64,000 bases of DNA from Variovorax sp. Sphag1AA (GCF_014192575.1 NZ_JACHYC010000001.1:806001-870000); one strand, 5' to 3'. Positions 26,331-35,775 are shown, numbered from the stretch's first letter. Notes: generated by a model from the letters alone, not told the origin. Numbers and translations: made by a program.

Positions 26331-27937
26331 TTCTGCTTGTCCTCCGGTTTGCCGCGCAGCAGGGATTCGGGATGCCGCTCGAGGTAGTCGGTCAGCACGC
26401 GCAGCGAGCCCGCGGCGCGAGTGACTTCCTGCAAGGTCTGACGCAGGTCCTGCTGCAGCGGCGAATCGTCGGCGATGGTCTTCTCGGCCGCGCCGAGCGT
26501 GCGGCGCACATCCTTGATCGCGGCGGTCATCTCGGGCGAGACGTTGTCGTTCAGGCCCTTGATGAGCTGATCGGTCGTGCCAAGCGTCCGGTTCAGCGAA
26601 CCGATGGTCTTGCGCAGGTCGCCGCTGATCTCGTCGAACGGCACCTTGTTGAGCTTGCGCGCGATCTCGGTGATCTGCGACTGCAGTTCGTCGAGGCTGT
26701 TCGGCGTGGTTGGCAGTTCCAGTGGATTGCGCGTGATGTCGAGCTTGGCCGGCGGTGCGTCGGGGAAGAAGTCCACCGCGACATACAGTTGCCCGGTCAG
26801 CAGGCTGCCGGTGCGCAACTGGGCGCGCAACCCCTTGCTGACGAGGAACTGCCAGCGGTCAAGCTGCGTGAACCGCGGATCGGGCGGAGTCGCAGAACGG
26901 CGCCGCAGGCGATCAGGGTAGATCTGGATCACCACCGGCATCTTGAATTCGCGCTCGTTGCGGTCGAATTCCACGCCGATCGACTTCACTTCGCCAATCA
27001 CCACGCCGCGGAAATCCACCGTCGCGCCGGGCGAGAGGCCCCGCACCGACTGGTTGAAGTAGAGCAACATGGTCTGCGACGGGCCGTCGGGCTCCTTCAT
27101 CGCGGTGGGTTCGTCGTCGGCCAATGCAAACGCGGTGTTCTCCTGCGCGACCGGACCGCTCACGTCCTCGGGCGACTGGAAGGCGATACCGCCCAGCAGT
27201 ACCGTCGCGAGCGACTGCGTACGCACCTTGAGGCCGCCCGCGCCGAGTTCGACATCGAAGCCGCTCGCATGCCAGAAGCGCGTGTTGACGCCGACGAACT
27301 TGTCGTAAGGCGCGTTGATGAACACGCGCAACGTGACGCCGCGCCCGTCGCCGTCGAGCTCGAAGGCCGCGATCTGACCCACCTTGATGCGGCGGAAATA
27401 CACCGGCGAGCCGATGTCGAGCGAACCCACGTCGCGCGCGCGCAGCAGGAACTGTCGGCCGGAGGCATCGCGCGTGACGATCGGCGGCGATTCGAGGCCT
27501 GTGAACTCGCCCGAGCTTTCCTCTGACGTGCCGGCATCGGCGCCGATGTAGGCGCCGGAAAGCAAGGTGCTGAGGCCGGAGATCCCGGAGGTGTCGAGCC
27601 GTGGCCGCACCACCCAGAAGTGCGTGTCCTTGGCGGTGAACCCCGAGGCTTCCTTCTTGAGCTGCACCAGCACGCGCACATGCGATCGGTCATGCGCGAG
27701 ACGGATGTTCTGCACGGTGCCGATCTGCACGTCCTTGTACTTGACTGCGGTCTTGCCGGCTTCGAGCCCTTCGGCAGTGCGGAAGGTCAGCACGATCTCG
27801 GGGCCGCGCTCCATCAGGAGCTTGACGACCAGCGTGATGCCGACCAGCGCCGCCACGATGGGGATCAGCCAGATCAGCGACGGCAGCCAGTTGCGTCGTT
27901 TCGCGACCGCCGGTGCGGCCAGCGGGGGTGTCGTCAT
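26327..27937 (-). CDS. pqiB: PqiB-like MCE-domain lipid transport protein
   Basis: A 536-residue protein with one N-terminal transmembrane helix (about 20-42), then three MCE domains (about 45-135, 160-225 and 285-385), and a C-terminal helical region (about 400-520) that in PqiB forms the periplasm-spanning needle. PqiB rings conduct lipids between inner and outer membranes. The length matches E. coli PqiB. Both gene junctions are 4-base ATGA overlaps. Confidence 0.93.
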   Translation of the reverse strand: MTTPPLAAPAVAKRRNWLPSLIWLIPIVAALVGITLVVKLLMERGPEIVLTFRTAEGLEAGKTAVKYKDVQIGTVQNIRLAHDRSHVRVLVQLKKEASGFTAKDTHFWVVRPRLDTSGISGLSTLLSGAYIGADAGTSEESSGEFTGLESPPIVTRDASGRQFLLRARDVGSLDIGSPVYFRRIKVGQIAAFELDGDGRGVTLRVFINAPYDKFVGVNTRFWHASGFDVELGAGGLKVRTQSLATVLLGGIAFQSPEDVSGPVAQENTAFALADDEPTAMKEPDGPSQTMLLYFNQSVRGLSPGATVDFRGVVIGEVKSIGVEFDRNEREFKMPVVIQIYPDRLRRRSATPPDPRFTQLDRWQFLVSKGLRAQLRTGSLLTGQLYVAVDFFPDAPPAKLDITRNPLELPTTPNSLDELQSQITEIARKLNKVPFDEISGDLRKTIGSLNRTLGTTDQLIKGLNDNVSPEMTAAIKDVRRTLGAAEKTIADDSPLQQDLRQTLQEVTRAAGSLRVLTDYLERHPESLLRGKPEDKQK

Positions 27938-28620
27938 GCGGTTTCTCCACTGCTTTTCATATCGTCATCGGTGCCGGCTTCGGGGGCAGGCACGTTTCGC
28001 ACGTCCCAGGTCGAACGCGGGTCGAAGCTCAGCGACGCGAGCATGGTCAGCACCACGACCGCACCGAAGGCGGCGATGCCGAAGCCCGCGGTGATCTCTG
28101 CGAATCCATGGATGCGCACCAGCCCGGCAAGCAGCGCCACCACGAACACGTCGAGCATCGACCAGCGGCCGATCGCTTCGAGGATGCGGTAGAGCTTGGC
28201 GCGCTCGAGTTGCCGCCAGTCGCTGCGGTGTTGCGACAGGTACGTCAGCAAAGTCAGCGCCGTGAGCTTGAACAGCGGCACCAGGAAGCTCGCGATGAAG
28301 ATCAGCGCAGCGAGCCCGTAAGCGCCCGAAACCCAGAAGTAGATGACGCCGCTGAGGATGGTGTCCTGCTGCGTGCCGAACAGGCTCTTGGTGATCATCA
28401 CCGGCAGCATGTTGGCCGGCAGGTAGAGGATGGCCGCCGCGATCAGGTAGGCCCAGGTGCGGTTGAAGGTGTCGGGCTTGCGGCTGTGCAGCTTGGTGGC
28501 ACAACGTGCGCAGGGCTCGCCGTCCGCAGCGCCTTCCCACACCGAACCGCAGTGATGGCAGCTCTTGAGGCCAAGCTGCATGGCCGTTTCGACGGGCCCC
28601 AGGTTTTCCGGCTCGCTCAT
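27934..28620 (-). CDS. PqiA second half (PqiA/YebS-like membrane subunit)
   Basis: A 228-residue inner-membrane protein with one PqiA domain: a zinc-ribbon-like head with cysteines 21, 24, 37 and 40 (CHHC and CARC), then four transmembrane helices containing YLPANMLPVM and EAIGRWSMLDVF. E. coli PqiA has two such units in one chain. Here they are two separate genes, this being the second. Starts at 28620, overlapping the first half by 4 bases. Confidence 0.9.
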   Translation of the reverse strand: MSEPENLGPVETAMQLGLKSCHHCGSVWEGAADGEPCARCATKLHSRKPDTFNRTWAYLIAAAILYLPANMLPVMITKSLFGTQQDTILSGVIYFWVSGAYGLAALIFIASFLVPLFKLTALTLLTYLSQHRSDWRQLERAKLYRILEAIGRWSMLDVFVVALLAGLVRIHGFAEITAGFGIAAFGAVVVLTMLASLSFDPRSTWDVRNVPAPEAGTDDDMKSSGETA

Positions 28621-29240
28621 GGCTCTTGCTCCGGACGGGGCACGAAAGCCATTTCCCAGAAACCGCGCGGGTTGAAGGAGACCACGACGGTCAGCAGCAC
28701 CGTGAGCGCGCCAAAGGCCCAGAGGGCCGGCCCGGCGATGACCTGCGCCATGCTGCTCAACTTGATGATCGCCACCAGCACGCCTAGGAGGAACACCTCG
28801 ACCATGCCCCATGGCCGCAGCGATTGCAGCAGCTTCACCAGCACGCCGAAACCGACCGGCCGGCGCTCGTAGGCCATCGGCACCAGCAGGTAGGCCAGGA
28901 TGCACAGCTGCAGCAGCGGAAAGAGGATGGTCGTCGCCAGCACCAGCAGCGCGACGGGCGACATGCCCTCCGTAGACAGCGCGACCACCGCACCCGCGAG
29001 CGTGGTTTGGCTCGAAAGGCCCTGCAGTTCGATCTCGACGATCGGGAACAGGTTGGCGATCGCGAAGAGGATCAGCGACGCCATGGTGAGCGGCAGGATG
29101 CGCGCGCTCTGGTCGCCGGCATGCCGGTCCAGTTCGGTCCCGCACCGAGGGCAATGTGACACCTCGCGCGGACGCAGCCGCACGCGGCGATAGATCGCGT
29201 CGCAGCCTTCACAGACGATAGCGTCGGGGATTTCTTTCAT
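28617..29240 (-). CDS. pqiA: PqiA first half (paraquat-inducible protein A domain)
   Basis: A 207-residue membrane protein with a cysteine head (C10, C13, C30, C33) and four helices, with AIANLFPIVEIE and LRPWGMVEVFLLG, the PqiA signature. It pairs with the next gene to form a complete PqiA. The start overlaps the stop of the upstream LysR gene by four bases, so the regulator gene appears to be part of the same transcript. Confidence 0.9.
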   Translation of the reverse strand: MKEIPDAIVCEGCDAIYRRVRLRPREVSHCPRCGTELDRHAGDQSARILPLTMASLILFAIANLFPIVEIELQGLSSQTTLAGAVVALSTEGMSPVALLVLATTILFPLLQLCILAYLLVPMAYERRPVGFGVLVKLLQSLRPWGMVEVFLLGVLVAIIKLSSMAQVIAGPALWAFGALTVLLTVVVSFNPRGFWEMAFVPRPEQEP

Positions 29241-30157
29241 GGCCTGGGTCGCCCATTGTCGGTGACGTTGGCGACAAGGAAGTCAAGCAGGGCCCGTACC
29301 CGCGCCGGAAGCCTCCCGGCCTTTCCGAGGTAGACCGCGTGGATCGGCGCGACATCCCCCGGGTTGAATTCCTCCATCACCGGCACGAGGCGGCCCGCAT
29401 CGATGTCGCCCTGGACGTGGTAGCGCGACAGTCTGGCGAGCCCGAGGCCCTCCACCACCAGCACGCGCAGCGTCTCGCCGTCGGCCACCCGCACATTGCC
29501 GACAGTGGGGATCTCGATCGTGCGGCCATCCACGCGCAGCGCCCATTCGGCGGATCGCCGGTGGCGGGTGTAGCCAAGGCGGTTGTGCGCTTCGAGCTCC
29601 TCCGGCGTGTGCGGGGTGCCGTAGCGCGCCAGATAGTCCGGCGAGGCGACGATGACCTGCCGCGTCGACCCCAGGCGGCGCGCGACCAGTTCGGACGCCG
29701 GGAGTTCGCCCCAGCGGATCGCGACGTCGGCGCGCTCTTCCATCAGGTCGACCACACGATCAGTCAATGAGATGTCGAGCGTCACTTCCGGATGCTGGCG
29801 GGTAAAGCGCGGAATCAGCGGCGCCAGCACGTGATGTCCGAAGGACACGCTCGCGTTGATGCTGACCCGCCCGCGCGGCAGCGCGCCAGCCGCCGCGCAA
29901 CGCTCGGCCTCGTCCAAGTCGGCCAGCACGCGCACGCTGCGCTCGTAGAAATTGCGCCCCTCGGGCGTGAGTTGCAACTTGCGGGTAGAACGGTGCACCA
30001 GCTGCGTGCCGAGTCGCGCTTCCAGCCGCAGGACCAGCTTGCTGACGGCCGAGGGCGTCATCCCGAGCACGCGGGCGCCGGCCGAGAAACTGCCGCGATC
30101 GACCACCTGGACGAAGGCTTCCATTTCTCCGGAGCGGTTGACTTCGATGCGGGGCAT
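29237..30157 (-). CDS. LysR-family transcriptional regulator
   Basis: A 306-residue LysR regulator. The N-terminal winged helix-turn-helix is at about residues 8-66 (EAFVQVVDRGSFSAGARVLG then PSAVSKLVLRLEARLG), followed by a periplasmic-binding-protein-like effector domain. It is divergent from the MFS exporter at 30259, the classic LysR-target layout, and also overlaps pqiA by 4 bases. A dyad at 30181-30197 in the divergent gap is a candidate binding site. Confidence 0.92.
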   Translation of the reverse strand: MPRIEVNRSGEMEAFVQVVDRGSFSAGARVLGMTPSAVSKLVLRLEARLGTQLVHRSTRKLQLTPEGRNFYERSVRVLADLDEAERCAAAGALPRGRVSINASVSFGHHVLAPLIPRFTRQHPEVTLDISLTDRVVDLMEERADVAIRWGELPASELVARRLGSTRQVIVASPDYLARYGTPHTPEELEAHNRLGYTRHRRSAEWALRVDGRTIEIPTVGNVRVADGETLRVLVVEGLGLARLSRYHVQGDIDAGRLVPVMEEFNPGDVAPIHAVYLGKAGRLPARVRALLDFLVANVTDNGRPRP

Positions 30158-30180
30158 GGCGATGAAAGTGATGAGAGATT

Positions 30181-30197
30181 TGTGACTTCAGCTCACA
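30181..30197. promoter_or_regulatory. TGTGA-N7-TCACA dyad, candidate LysR box
   Basis: A 5-base inverted repeat with a 7-base spacer lies in the 101-base gap between the LysR gene and the divergent exporter gene. Its size and A/T-flanked symmetry are compatible with a LysR recognition site controlling both genes. No experimental support. Confidence 0.4.
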
Positions 30198-30258
30198 GCT
30201 CTATATCCGACGCGCATTCTAGTCACGAAGCGCCGGTGCCCGCACAGTACGGGACATC

Positions 30259-31440
30259 ATGCCCATCGCCCTACTCGCCCTCACCGCCGGTGCCTTCGGA
30301 ATAGGCACCACCGAATTCGTCATCATGGGCCTGCTGATGCAGGTCTCGGCGGATCTTCACGTCACCATCGCCACAGCCGGCCTGCTCATCTCGGGTTACG
30401 CCGTCGGCGTTGCAGTCGGCGCACCGCTGCTGACCATCGCCACGCGTCGCGTGCCGCGCAAGACCGTCCTGCTCGCGCTGATGGCGATCTTCACCATCGG
30501 CAACATCGCCTGTGCGCTCGCGGCCAACTACGAGATGCTGATGGCCGCACGCGTCATCACCTCGCTGGCGCACGGCACGTTCTTCGGCGTCGGCTCCGTC
30601 GTGGCCACCGGCCTCGTGCCGCCGGAACGTCGCGCCTCGGCGATCTCGATCATGTTCACCGGCCTGACCGCCGCCACCCTGCTGGGTGTGCCGGCCGGCG
30701 CCTGGCTCGGTTTGCACTTCGGCTGGCGCGCGACCTTCTGGGCCGTCGCCGTGATCGGCGTCATCGCGTTCACCGTGCTCGCAGTCTTCGTGCCACGCGG
30801 CAACGCCGATGAGCAGCCCGCTCGGTTGCGCGAGGAAATCGCAGTGCTCGGCCGGCCGCAGGTGCTGCTCGGTCTCGCGGTCACCATCCTCGGCTTTGCG
30901 GGCGTGTTCCTCGTGTTCACCTTCATCCAGCCGCTGCTGACGCAGGTTACCGGCGTGGCGGAATCATCTGTTTCGCCGATCCTGCTGGTCTTCGGCGGTG
31001 GCTTGGCCATCGGCAACCTGCTGGGCGGCCGGCTCGCGGACCGTGCGCTGATGCCAGCGCTCCTCGGCACGCTGCTCGCCCTGGCCGTGGCGCTCGGCGC
31101 GATGCAATGGCTGATCCACACACCGACCACCGCGGTGATCTTCGTGCTGCTGCTCGGCATTGCGTCTTTCGCGACGGTCGCGCCGATGCAGATGCGCGTG
31201 CTGGAGAAGGCTGCCGGCGCGGGCCAGAACCTCGCCTCCAGCCTGAACATTGCGGCCTTCAATCTTGGCAACGCCCTCGGCGCATGGGCCGGCGGCATGG
31301 TGATCGACCACGGTCCGGGCCTCGAAGCCCTGGGCTGGGCCGCCGCCTTGTTCACCCTCGGCGGCCTGGGCATCGCCCTCTGGAGCCGCGCGCTCGACCG
31401 TCGCGTCGCCTTGCCGGAATGCGCGACCGCAGGCGCCTGA
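30259..31440 (+). CDS. MFS exporter, DHA1 (AraJ/YdhP-like)
   Basis: A 393-residue 12-helix transporter. The N-terminus carries the DHA1 sugar/drug efflux signature (GAFGIGTTEFVIMGLLMQVS), loop 2-3 reads TRRVPRKTVLLALM, and helix 4-5 ITSLAHGTFFGVGSVVATGLV is typical of AraJ/PbuE-type exporters. It is probably under control of the divergent LysR gene. The aldo/keto reductase gene begins 34 bases downstream and may be co-transcribed. Confidence 0.92.
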   Translation: MPIALLALTAGAFGIGTTEFVIMGLLMQVSADLHVTIATAGLLISGYAVGVAVGAPLLTIATRRVPRKTVLLALMAIFTIGNIACALAANYEMLMAARVITSLAHGTFFGVGSVVATGLVPPERRASAISIMFTGLTAATLLGVPAGAWLGLHFGWRATFWAVAVIGVIAFTVLAVFVPRGNADEQPARLREEIAVLGRPQVLLGLAVTILGFAGVFLVFTFIQPLLTQVTGVAESSVSPILLVFGGGLAIGNLLGGRLADRALMPALLGTLLALAVALGAMQWLIHTPTTAVIFVLLLGIASFATVAPMQMRVLEKAAGAGQNLASSLNIAAFNLGNALGAWAGGMVIDHGPGLEALGWAAALFTLGGLGIALWSRALDRRVALPECATAGA

Positions 31441-31474
31441 CATCCGCCCTTCCTCTCGATCAATGGAGAACCCC

Positions 31475-32527
31475 ATGGAACAACGCTATCTAGGCAACTC
31501 CGGCTTCAAGGTGCCAGCACTCGGTTTCGGCACCGGCACCTTCGGTGGCAACGGCCCGCTCTTCAGCGCGTGGGGCACCACGGACGTGGCGGCCGCCCGG
31601 CGCATCATCGACATCTGCCTCGACGCCGGCGTCAATCTCTTCGATTCGGCGGACGTCTACTCGAACGGCGCATCGGAATCGATCCTCGGGGCCGCGCTCG
31701 AAGGCCGGCGCGACAAGGCGATCATCTCTACGAAGCTTTCGCTGCGCTCGGGCGACGGGCCGAACGATGTCGGCTCATCGCGCCACCACCTGATCAAGGC
31801 GACCGACGCGGCGCTGAAGCGCCTCGGCACCGACTACATCGACCTGCTGCAGCTGCACGCCTTCGATGCAATGACGCCGGTCGAAGACGTGCTGGGCACG
31901 CTCGACGACCTCGTGCGCGCGGGCAAGGTGCGCTACATCGGCGCTTCGAATTTCTCGGGCTGGCAGTTGATGAAGTCGCTGGCGACATCGGAGCGTCGCG
32001 GCCTCGCGCGCTATGTGGCCAACCAGACCTACTACTCGCTGATCGGCCGTGACTACGAATGGGAGCTGATGCCGCTCGGCATCGACCAGGGCGTGGGCGC
32101 GATCGTCTGGAGCCCGCTCGGCTGGGGCCGCCTTACCGGCAAGATCCGCCGCGGCCAGCCGCTGCCGCAAGGCAGCCGCCTGCACGACACCGCCGTCTTC
32201 GGCCCGCCGGTAGAGGATGAACGGCTCTACCGCGTGATCGACGCGATGGACCGGATTGCCGAAGAGACTGGCAAGTCGATCCCGCAGATCGCGCTCAACT
32301 GGCTGCTGCGCCGACCGACGGTGGCGAGCGTGCTGATCGGCGCGCGCGACGAGGCGCAGCTCAAGCAGAACCTTGGCGCGATCGGCTGGGAACTCACGAC
32401 CGACCAGGTCGCGCGGCTCGATGCCGCGAGCGCGGTGACGCCGCCCTATCCGTACTACCCGTACTGGAACGGCCAGTTCTCGGAACTCAGCCCGCTGCCG
32501 GTGCCCGTGCCCGCGAAGGCGGCCTGA
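31475..32527 (+). CDS. aldo/keto reductase
   Basis: A 350-residue NADPH-dependent reductase with the AKR TIM barrel. The catalytic tetrad is visible as Asp57, Tyr62, Lys87 and His128. The ATG at 31475 is chosen because GGAGA lies at a good distance; the ATG at 31463 overlaps that site. It follows the MFS exporter with a 34-base gap, suggesting a LysR-controlled detoxification pair. Its stop codon directly abuts the stop of the convergent DUF1428 gene. Confidence 0.93.
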   Translation: MEQRYLGNSGFKVPALGFGTGTFGGNGPLFSAWGTTDVAAARRIIDICLDAGVNLFDSADVYSNGASESILGAALEGRRDKAIISTKLSLRSGDGPNDVGSSRHHLIKATDAALKRLGTDYIDLLQLHAFDAMTPVEDVLGTLDDLVRAGKVRYIGASNFSGWQLMKSLATSERRGLARYVANQTYYSLIGRDYEWELMPLGIDQGVGAIVWSPLGWGRLTGKIRRGQPLPQGSRLHDTAVFGPPVEDERLYRVIDAMDRIAEETGKSIPQIALNWLLRRPTVASVLIGARDEAQLKQNLGAIGWELTTDQVARLDAASAVTPPYPYYPYWNGQFSELSPLPVPVPAKAA

Positions 32528-32887
32528 TCAGGCCTCGACCAGCACCTCGAACCCGCCCCAGAACATGCGCTTGGCATCGAAGGGCAGGTTCTTGGTATCC
32601 ATCATGTCGGCGAGGCGCGGGTCGCTCATCACCTTGGCGTTGACTTCGTCGCGGTGATCGCGCGAGTTGAAGACGACGAACGAGATGACAACCGTCTCGT
32701 CGTCCTTCAGCAGCACGCTCTGGGGATAGGACGTGACTTCACCGGACTTCACGTCGTCGGCGATGCACTCGCGGTACTGGAGCGCACCGTGATCGCGCCA
32801 GACCTCTGCGGCGCGCGCCGCGAGTTCCTTGTATTTGGCGATGCTGCTCTTGGGGACGGGAAGGACGTATCCATCGACATAGGCCAT
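32528..32887 (-). CDS. DUF1428 family protein
   Basis: A 119-residue small protein with the DUF1428 pattern (MAYVDGYVLPVP start, FVVFNSRDHRDEVNAKVM, and FDAKRMFWGGFEVLV end), a dimeric alpha/beta-barrel-like fold of unknown function. It is a single gene convergent with the aldo/keto reductase, with no bases between stops. Confidence 0.9.
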   Translation of the reverse strand: MAYVDGYVLPVPKSSIAKYKELAARAAEVWRDHGALQYRECIADDVKSGEVTSYPQSVLLKDDETVVISFVVFNSRDHRDEVNAKVMSDPRLADMMDTKNLPFDAKRMFWGGFEVLVEA

Positions 32888-32978
32888 GCAAGCGTCTCCT
32901 GGATGTGGATTGGCAATGACACCGAACCGTGAAGTTCAGTGTAAGCAGCCTCCTTGCCGCGCCCAAGTCCCGAGCACC

Positions 32979-33001
32979 GGTGCGGGCATTGCGCCCGCAC
33001 C
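32979..33001 (-). terminator. strong hairpin downstream of the SDR gene, possible terminator
   Basis: Arms GGTGCGGGC (32979-32987) and GCCCGCACC (32993-33001) form a 9-base-pair GC-rich hairpin with a 5-base loop, just after the stop of the minus-strand SDR gene. No U-tract follows, so it may act as a 3' stabiliser or Rho-associated element rather than a classical terminator. Confidence 0.35.
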
Positions 33002-33015
33002 ATGGATGAGTCGCC

Positions 33016-33921
33016 TTACTCCGCGCGAAGTTGCGCGCGCAGGTTCGCGCCGATCTCCGGGCGCTCCAGGAAGGGATCGGCCGGGTTCTCGATCGCGACG
33101 ATGTTTTCCATGCGGCTCTTCACGTTGCCCAGTGCCTTCGGGTGGCTGAACACGTAGAACTGGTTCGCGCTGATCGCTTCGAACACCTTCTGCGCGACTT
33201 CGGCCGCGGTCACCTTGCCGCTGCTCACGGCCTTGTTGCTCATGGCCTGGCCGATGAGCTGGCTCTTGGTCAGCTTGCCGGCCGCGAGCGAACCGGGCCG
33301 ATTGCGCTCGCTCTGCGTGATGCCGGTGGGCACGAAGTACGGGCACAGCAGGCTTGCGCCGATCTGGTCGGTGACAAGCTTCAGGTCCTGATAGAGCGTC
33401 TCGGTGAGGCTCACGACGCCCGCCTTTGCGGTGTTGTAGATGCCCATGTTGGGCGGCGTGAGCAGGCCGGCCATGCTCGACGTGTTGACGATGTGGCCGC
33501 GGTACGAAGGGTCCTTGGCGGCGGCCTCGAGCATCATCGGCGTGAAGAGGCGCACGCCGTGGATCACGCCCCAGAGGTCGACGCCCAGCACCCATTCCCA
33601 ATCGGCCACGGTGTTTTCCCACACCAGCCCACCTGCGCCAACGCCTGCGTTGTTGAAGACGAAATGCGGCGCGCCGAAGCGCTCCTTCACCGCTTGCGCG
33701 AGGTCCTCCATCTGCTTGGCGTCCGCCACGTCGACCTTGCGAGCCAAGACCTGCGCGCCGGCGGCTTCCATCTCTGCCTTGGCCTTGTCGAGCGCATCCT
33801 GCTGCACGTCGACCAGCACGAGGTTCATGCCGCGGGCCGCGCCGATGCGCGCGCACTCCAGGCCGAAACCGGAACCGGCGCCGGTGAGAACAGCCGTGGT
33901 GCCCTTGAAATCCTGAATCAT
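33016..33921 (-). CDS. short-chain dehydrogenase/reductase
   Basis: A 301-residue SDR. The cofactor motif TGAGSGFG is at 13-20, NNAG at 90-93, and the catalytic residues are Ser149 and Tyr162-x3-Lys166. A C-terminal extension of about 50 residues follows the core. The substrate is not clear from sequence. It is monocistronic and divergent from the methyltransferase pseudogene. Confidence 0.93.
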   Translation of the reverse strand: MIQDFKGTTAVLTGAGSGFGLECARIGAARGMNLVLVDVQQDALDKAKAEMEAAGAQVLARKVDVADAKQMEDLAQAVKERFGAPHFVFNNAGVGAGGLVWENTVADWEWVLGVDLWGVIHGVRLFTPMMLEAAAKDPSYRGHIVNTSSMAGLLTPPNMGIYNTAKAGVVSLTETLYQDLKLVTDQIGASLLCPYFVPTGITQSERNRPGSLAAGKLTKSQLIGQAMSNKAVSSGKVTAAEVAQKVFEAISANQFYVFSHPKALGNVKSRMENIVAIENPADPFLERPEIGANLRAQLRAE

Positions 33922-34038
33922 TTGCGCGTGTCCTTTCGTCTCTTGAGTGGTGATGTGCGAAACCGCTATTGAAATACGGAAAGCCGATCCGCGCAGTCGC
34001 GAAGGTGCCCGTAGTGCCGGGCTGACGAAAATATCGAC

Positions 34039-34898
34039 ATGAACCCTCAAGACAATTCATCGCCCGACAGCACAGCCGCACGCGTCGCGTTGTGGCGCGC
34101 GCTGCATGTGGAAGTCGACGCCCCGCCGCATGTGCTGGAAGACACCGTCGGTCTCCGGTTGCTGGCACCGGGCAAGGAGTGGCGCGAACGCGGCGACATG
34201 GACCCTGGGTTCACGCGGCCCTTCCGGCATCCATCGTGGCGCGTGCCCGCTTCATCGAGGATCTGGTGGCTGAACAGGCCGGGCATGGGCTCACCCAGTA
34301 CGTCATCCTCGGCGCAGGCCTGGACACCTTTGCGCAGCGAAGGCCCGAGATCGCCTCCAGGCTCCATGTCTTCGAGGTGGACCCGCCCGGCCCTCAGGCA
34401 TGGAAGCGGCAACGGCTGGACGAACTGGGCTTCGGAACGCCCGAATGGCTGCACTTCGTCCCGGTCGACTTCGAGGCCAGGGAATCCTGGCTCGACGGCC
34501 TGAGGAAGGCCGGCTTCGACGAAAGCAAGCCCGCGATCGTGGTGTCGACCGGCGTCAGCATGTACCTGAGCAAGGAAGCCAACGCAGCGACCTTGCGGCA
34601 GGTCGCTGCGCTGGCGCCCGGATCGATGTTCGCCATGACTTTCCTCCTCCCGCTGGACATGGCGGAGCCTGACGTGCGGCCGGGGCTGGAGATGGCGGAG
34701 AAAGGCGCAAGGGCGAGCGGCACGCCGTTCATCAGCTTCTTCAAGCCGCAGGAGATGGTGCAGATGGCGCGCGATGCAGGCTTCAGCGATGCACGGCACG
34801 TGTCGGCGGCGGACCTGACCGAGCGCTACTTCAAGGACAGGCCGGACGGCCTTCGCCCGCCGATCAACGCCGAGGAACTGCTGCTGGCACAGCGCTAG
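34039..34898 (+). pseudogene. TIGR00027-type SAM-dependent methyltransferase, frameshifted
   Basis: The frame starting at 34039 reads a typical beginning (RVALWRALHV, APPHVLED, FTRPFR), and the continuation (SIVARARFIEDL, YVILGAGLDTFAQRRPE, VSTGVSMYLS) lies in the -1 frame and ends at 34898. The switch falls at about 34226-34228, where CCGGCATCC would need one more base to join PFR to ASIVARARF. The frames overlap cleanly and the rest of the protein looks intact (SAM loop LGAGLDT), so this is a recent single-base deletion or a sequencing error. If restored, the product would be about 286 residues. Confidence 0.85.
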
Positions 34899-34953
34899 GA
34901 CGAGTCCGCCGACAGGTTCACAATCGCGCCGGACACCACCCAGGAGGCACGCG

Positions 34954-35769
34954 ATGGCGATTCCTGCTTCGGACATCAAGTTCGCCGGCTCGATCCCGGC
35001 GCTCTACGACGAGTACCTCGTCCCGATGATCTTCGAGCCGTACGCGGCCGAGACAGCGCCACGGGTCGCCGCCCTGTCGCCTTCTCGGGTGCTGGAAACC
35101 GCCGCCGGGACCGGCGTCGTGACCCGCGCGATGGTGCGAAGCCTGCCGGCGAACGTCGAGATCATCGCCACGGACCTGAACCAGCCCATGCTCGACCGGG
35201 CCGCTTCGACGGGGACACCGCGGCCGGTGCAGTGGCAACAGGCGGACGCAATGAAGCTGCCGTTCGAGGATGCGAGTTTCGATGTGGTGGTCTGCCAGTT
35301 CGGTGCGATGTTCTTCCCCGACCGGTCGGCCGCGTACGCGGAAGCGCGTCGCGTGCTTCGCCCCGGTGGAGCTTTCGTGCTCGCCATCTGGGACCGGATC
35401 GAAGAAAACGAATTCGCCGATACCTCGACGCAGGCGCTTGCCGAACTGTTCCCCGCCGATCCGCCACGCTTCATGGTGCGGGTGCCGCACGGCTATTACG
35501 ACCGGTCGGTGATCGAGCGCGATCTCGCAAACGCGGGATTCGCCGCCAATCCTGCCTTCGAGACCATCGCAGCACGCAGCCGCGCCGCATCGGCGCATGC
35601 AGCGGCGTTCGCGTATTGCGAGGGCACACCACTGCGCAACGAGATCGAAGCCCGCTCGGCCAGCTTCGCCGAGGCCACGGCCGTCTGCGAAGCTGCCATC
35701 GTGCGTCGTTTCGGCAGCGGGCCCATCGACGGGAAGATCCAGGCGCACATCGTCACGGCGCATCGCTGA
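34954..35769 (+). CDS. class I SAM-dependent methyltransferase (UbiE-like)
   Basis: A 271-residue methyltransferase with a Rossmann fold. SAM-binding motif I is LETAAGTGVVT (47-57), the acidic loop is ATDLNQPML, motif II is FDVVVCQFGAM, and LRPGGAFVLAIWD is motif III. The substrate is unknown. It has a clear AGGAGG ribosome-binding site and follows the methyltransferase pseudogene by 55 bases. It is convergent with the GST-like gene (6-base gap). Confidence 0.92.
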   Translation: MAIPASDIKFAGSIPALYDEYLVPMIFEPYAAETAPRVAALSPSRVLETAAGTGVVTRAMVRSLPANVEIIATDLNQPMLDRAASTGTPRPVQWQQADAMKLPFEDASFDVVVCQFGAMFFPDRSAAYAEARRVLRPGGAFVLAIWDRIEENEFADTSTQALAELFPADPPRFMVRVPHGYYDRSVIERDLANAGFAANPAFETIAARSRAASAHAAAFAYCEGTPLRNEIEARSASFAEATAVCEAAIVRRFGSGPIDGKIQAHIVTAHR

Positions 35770-35775
35770 AGCGGC

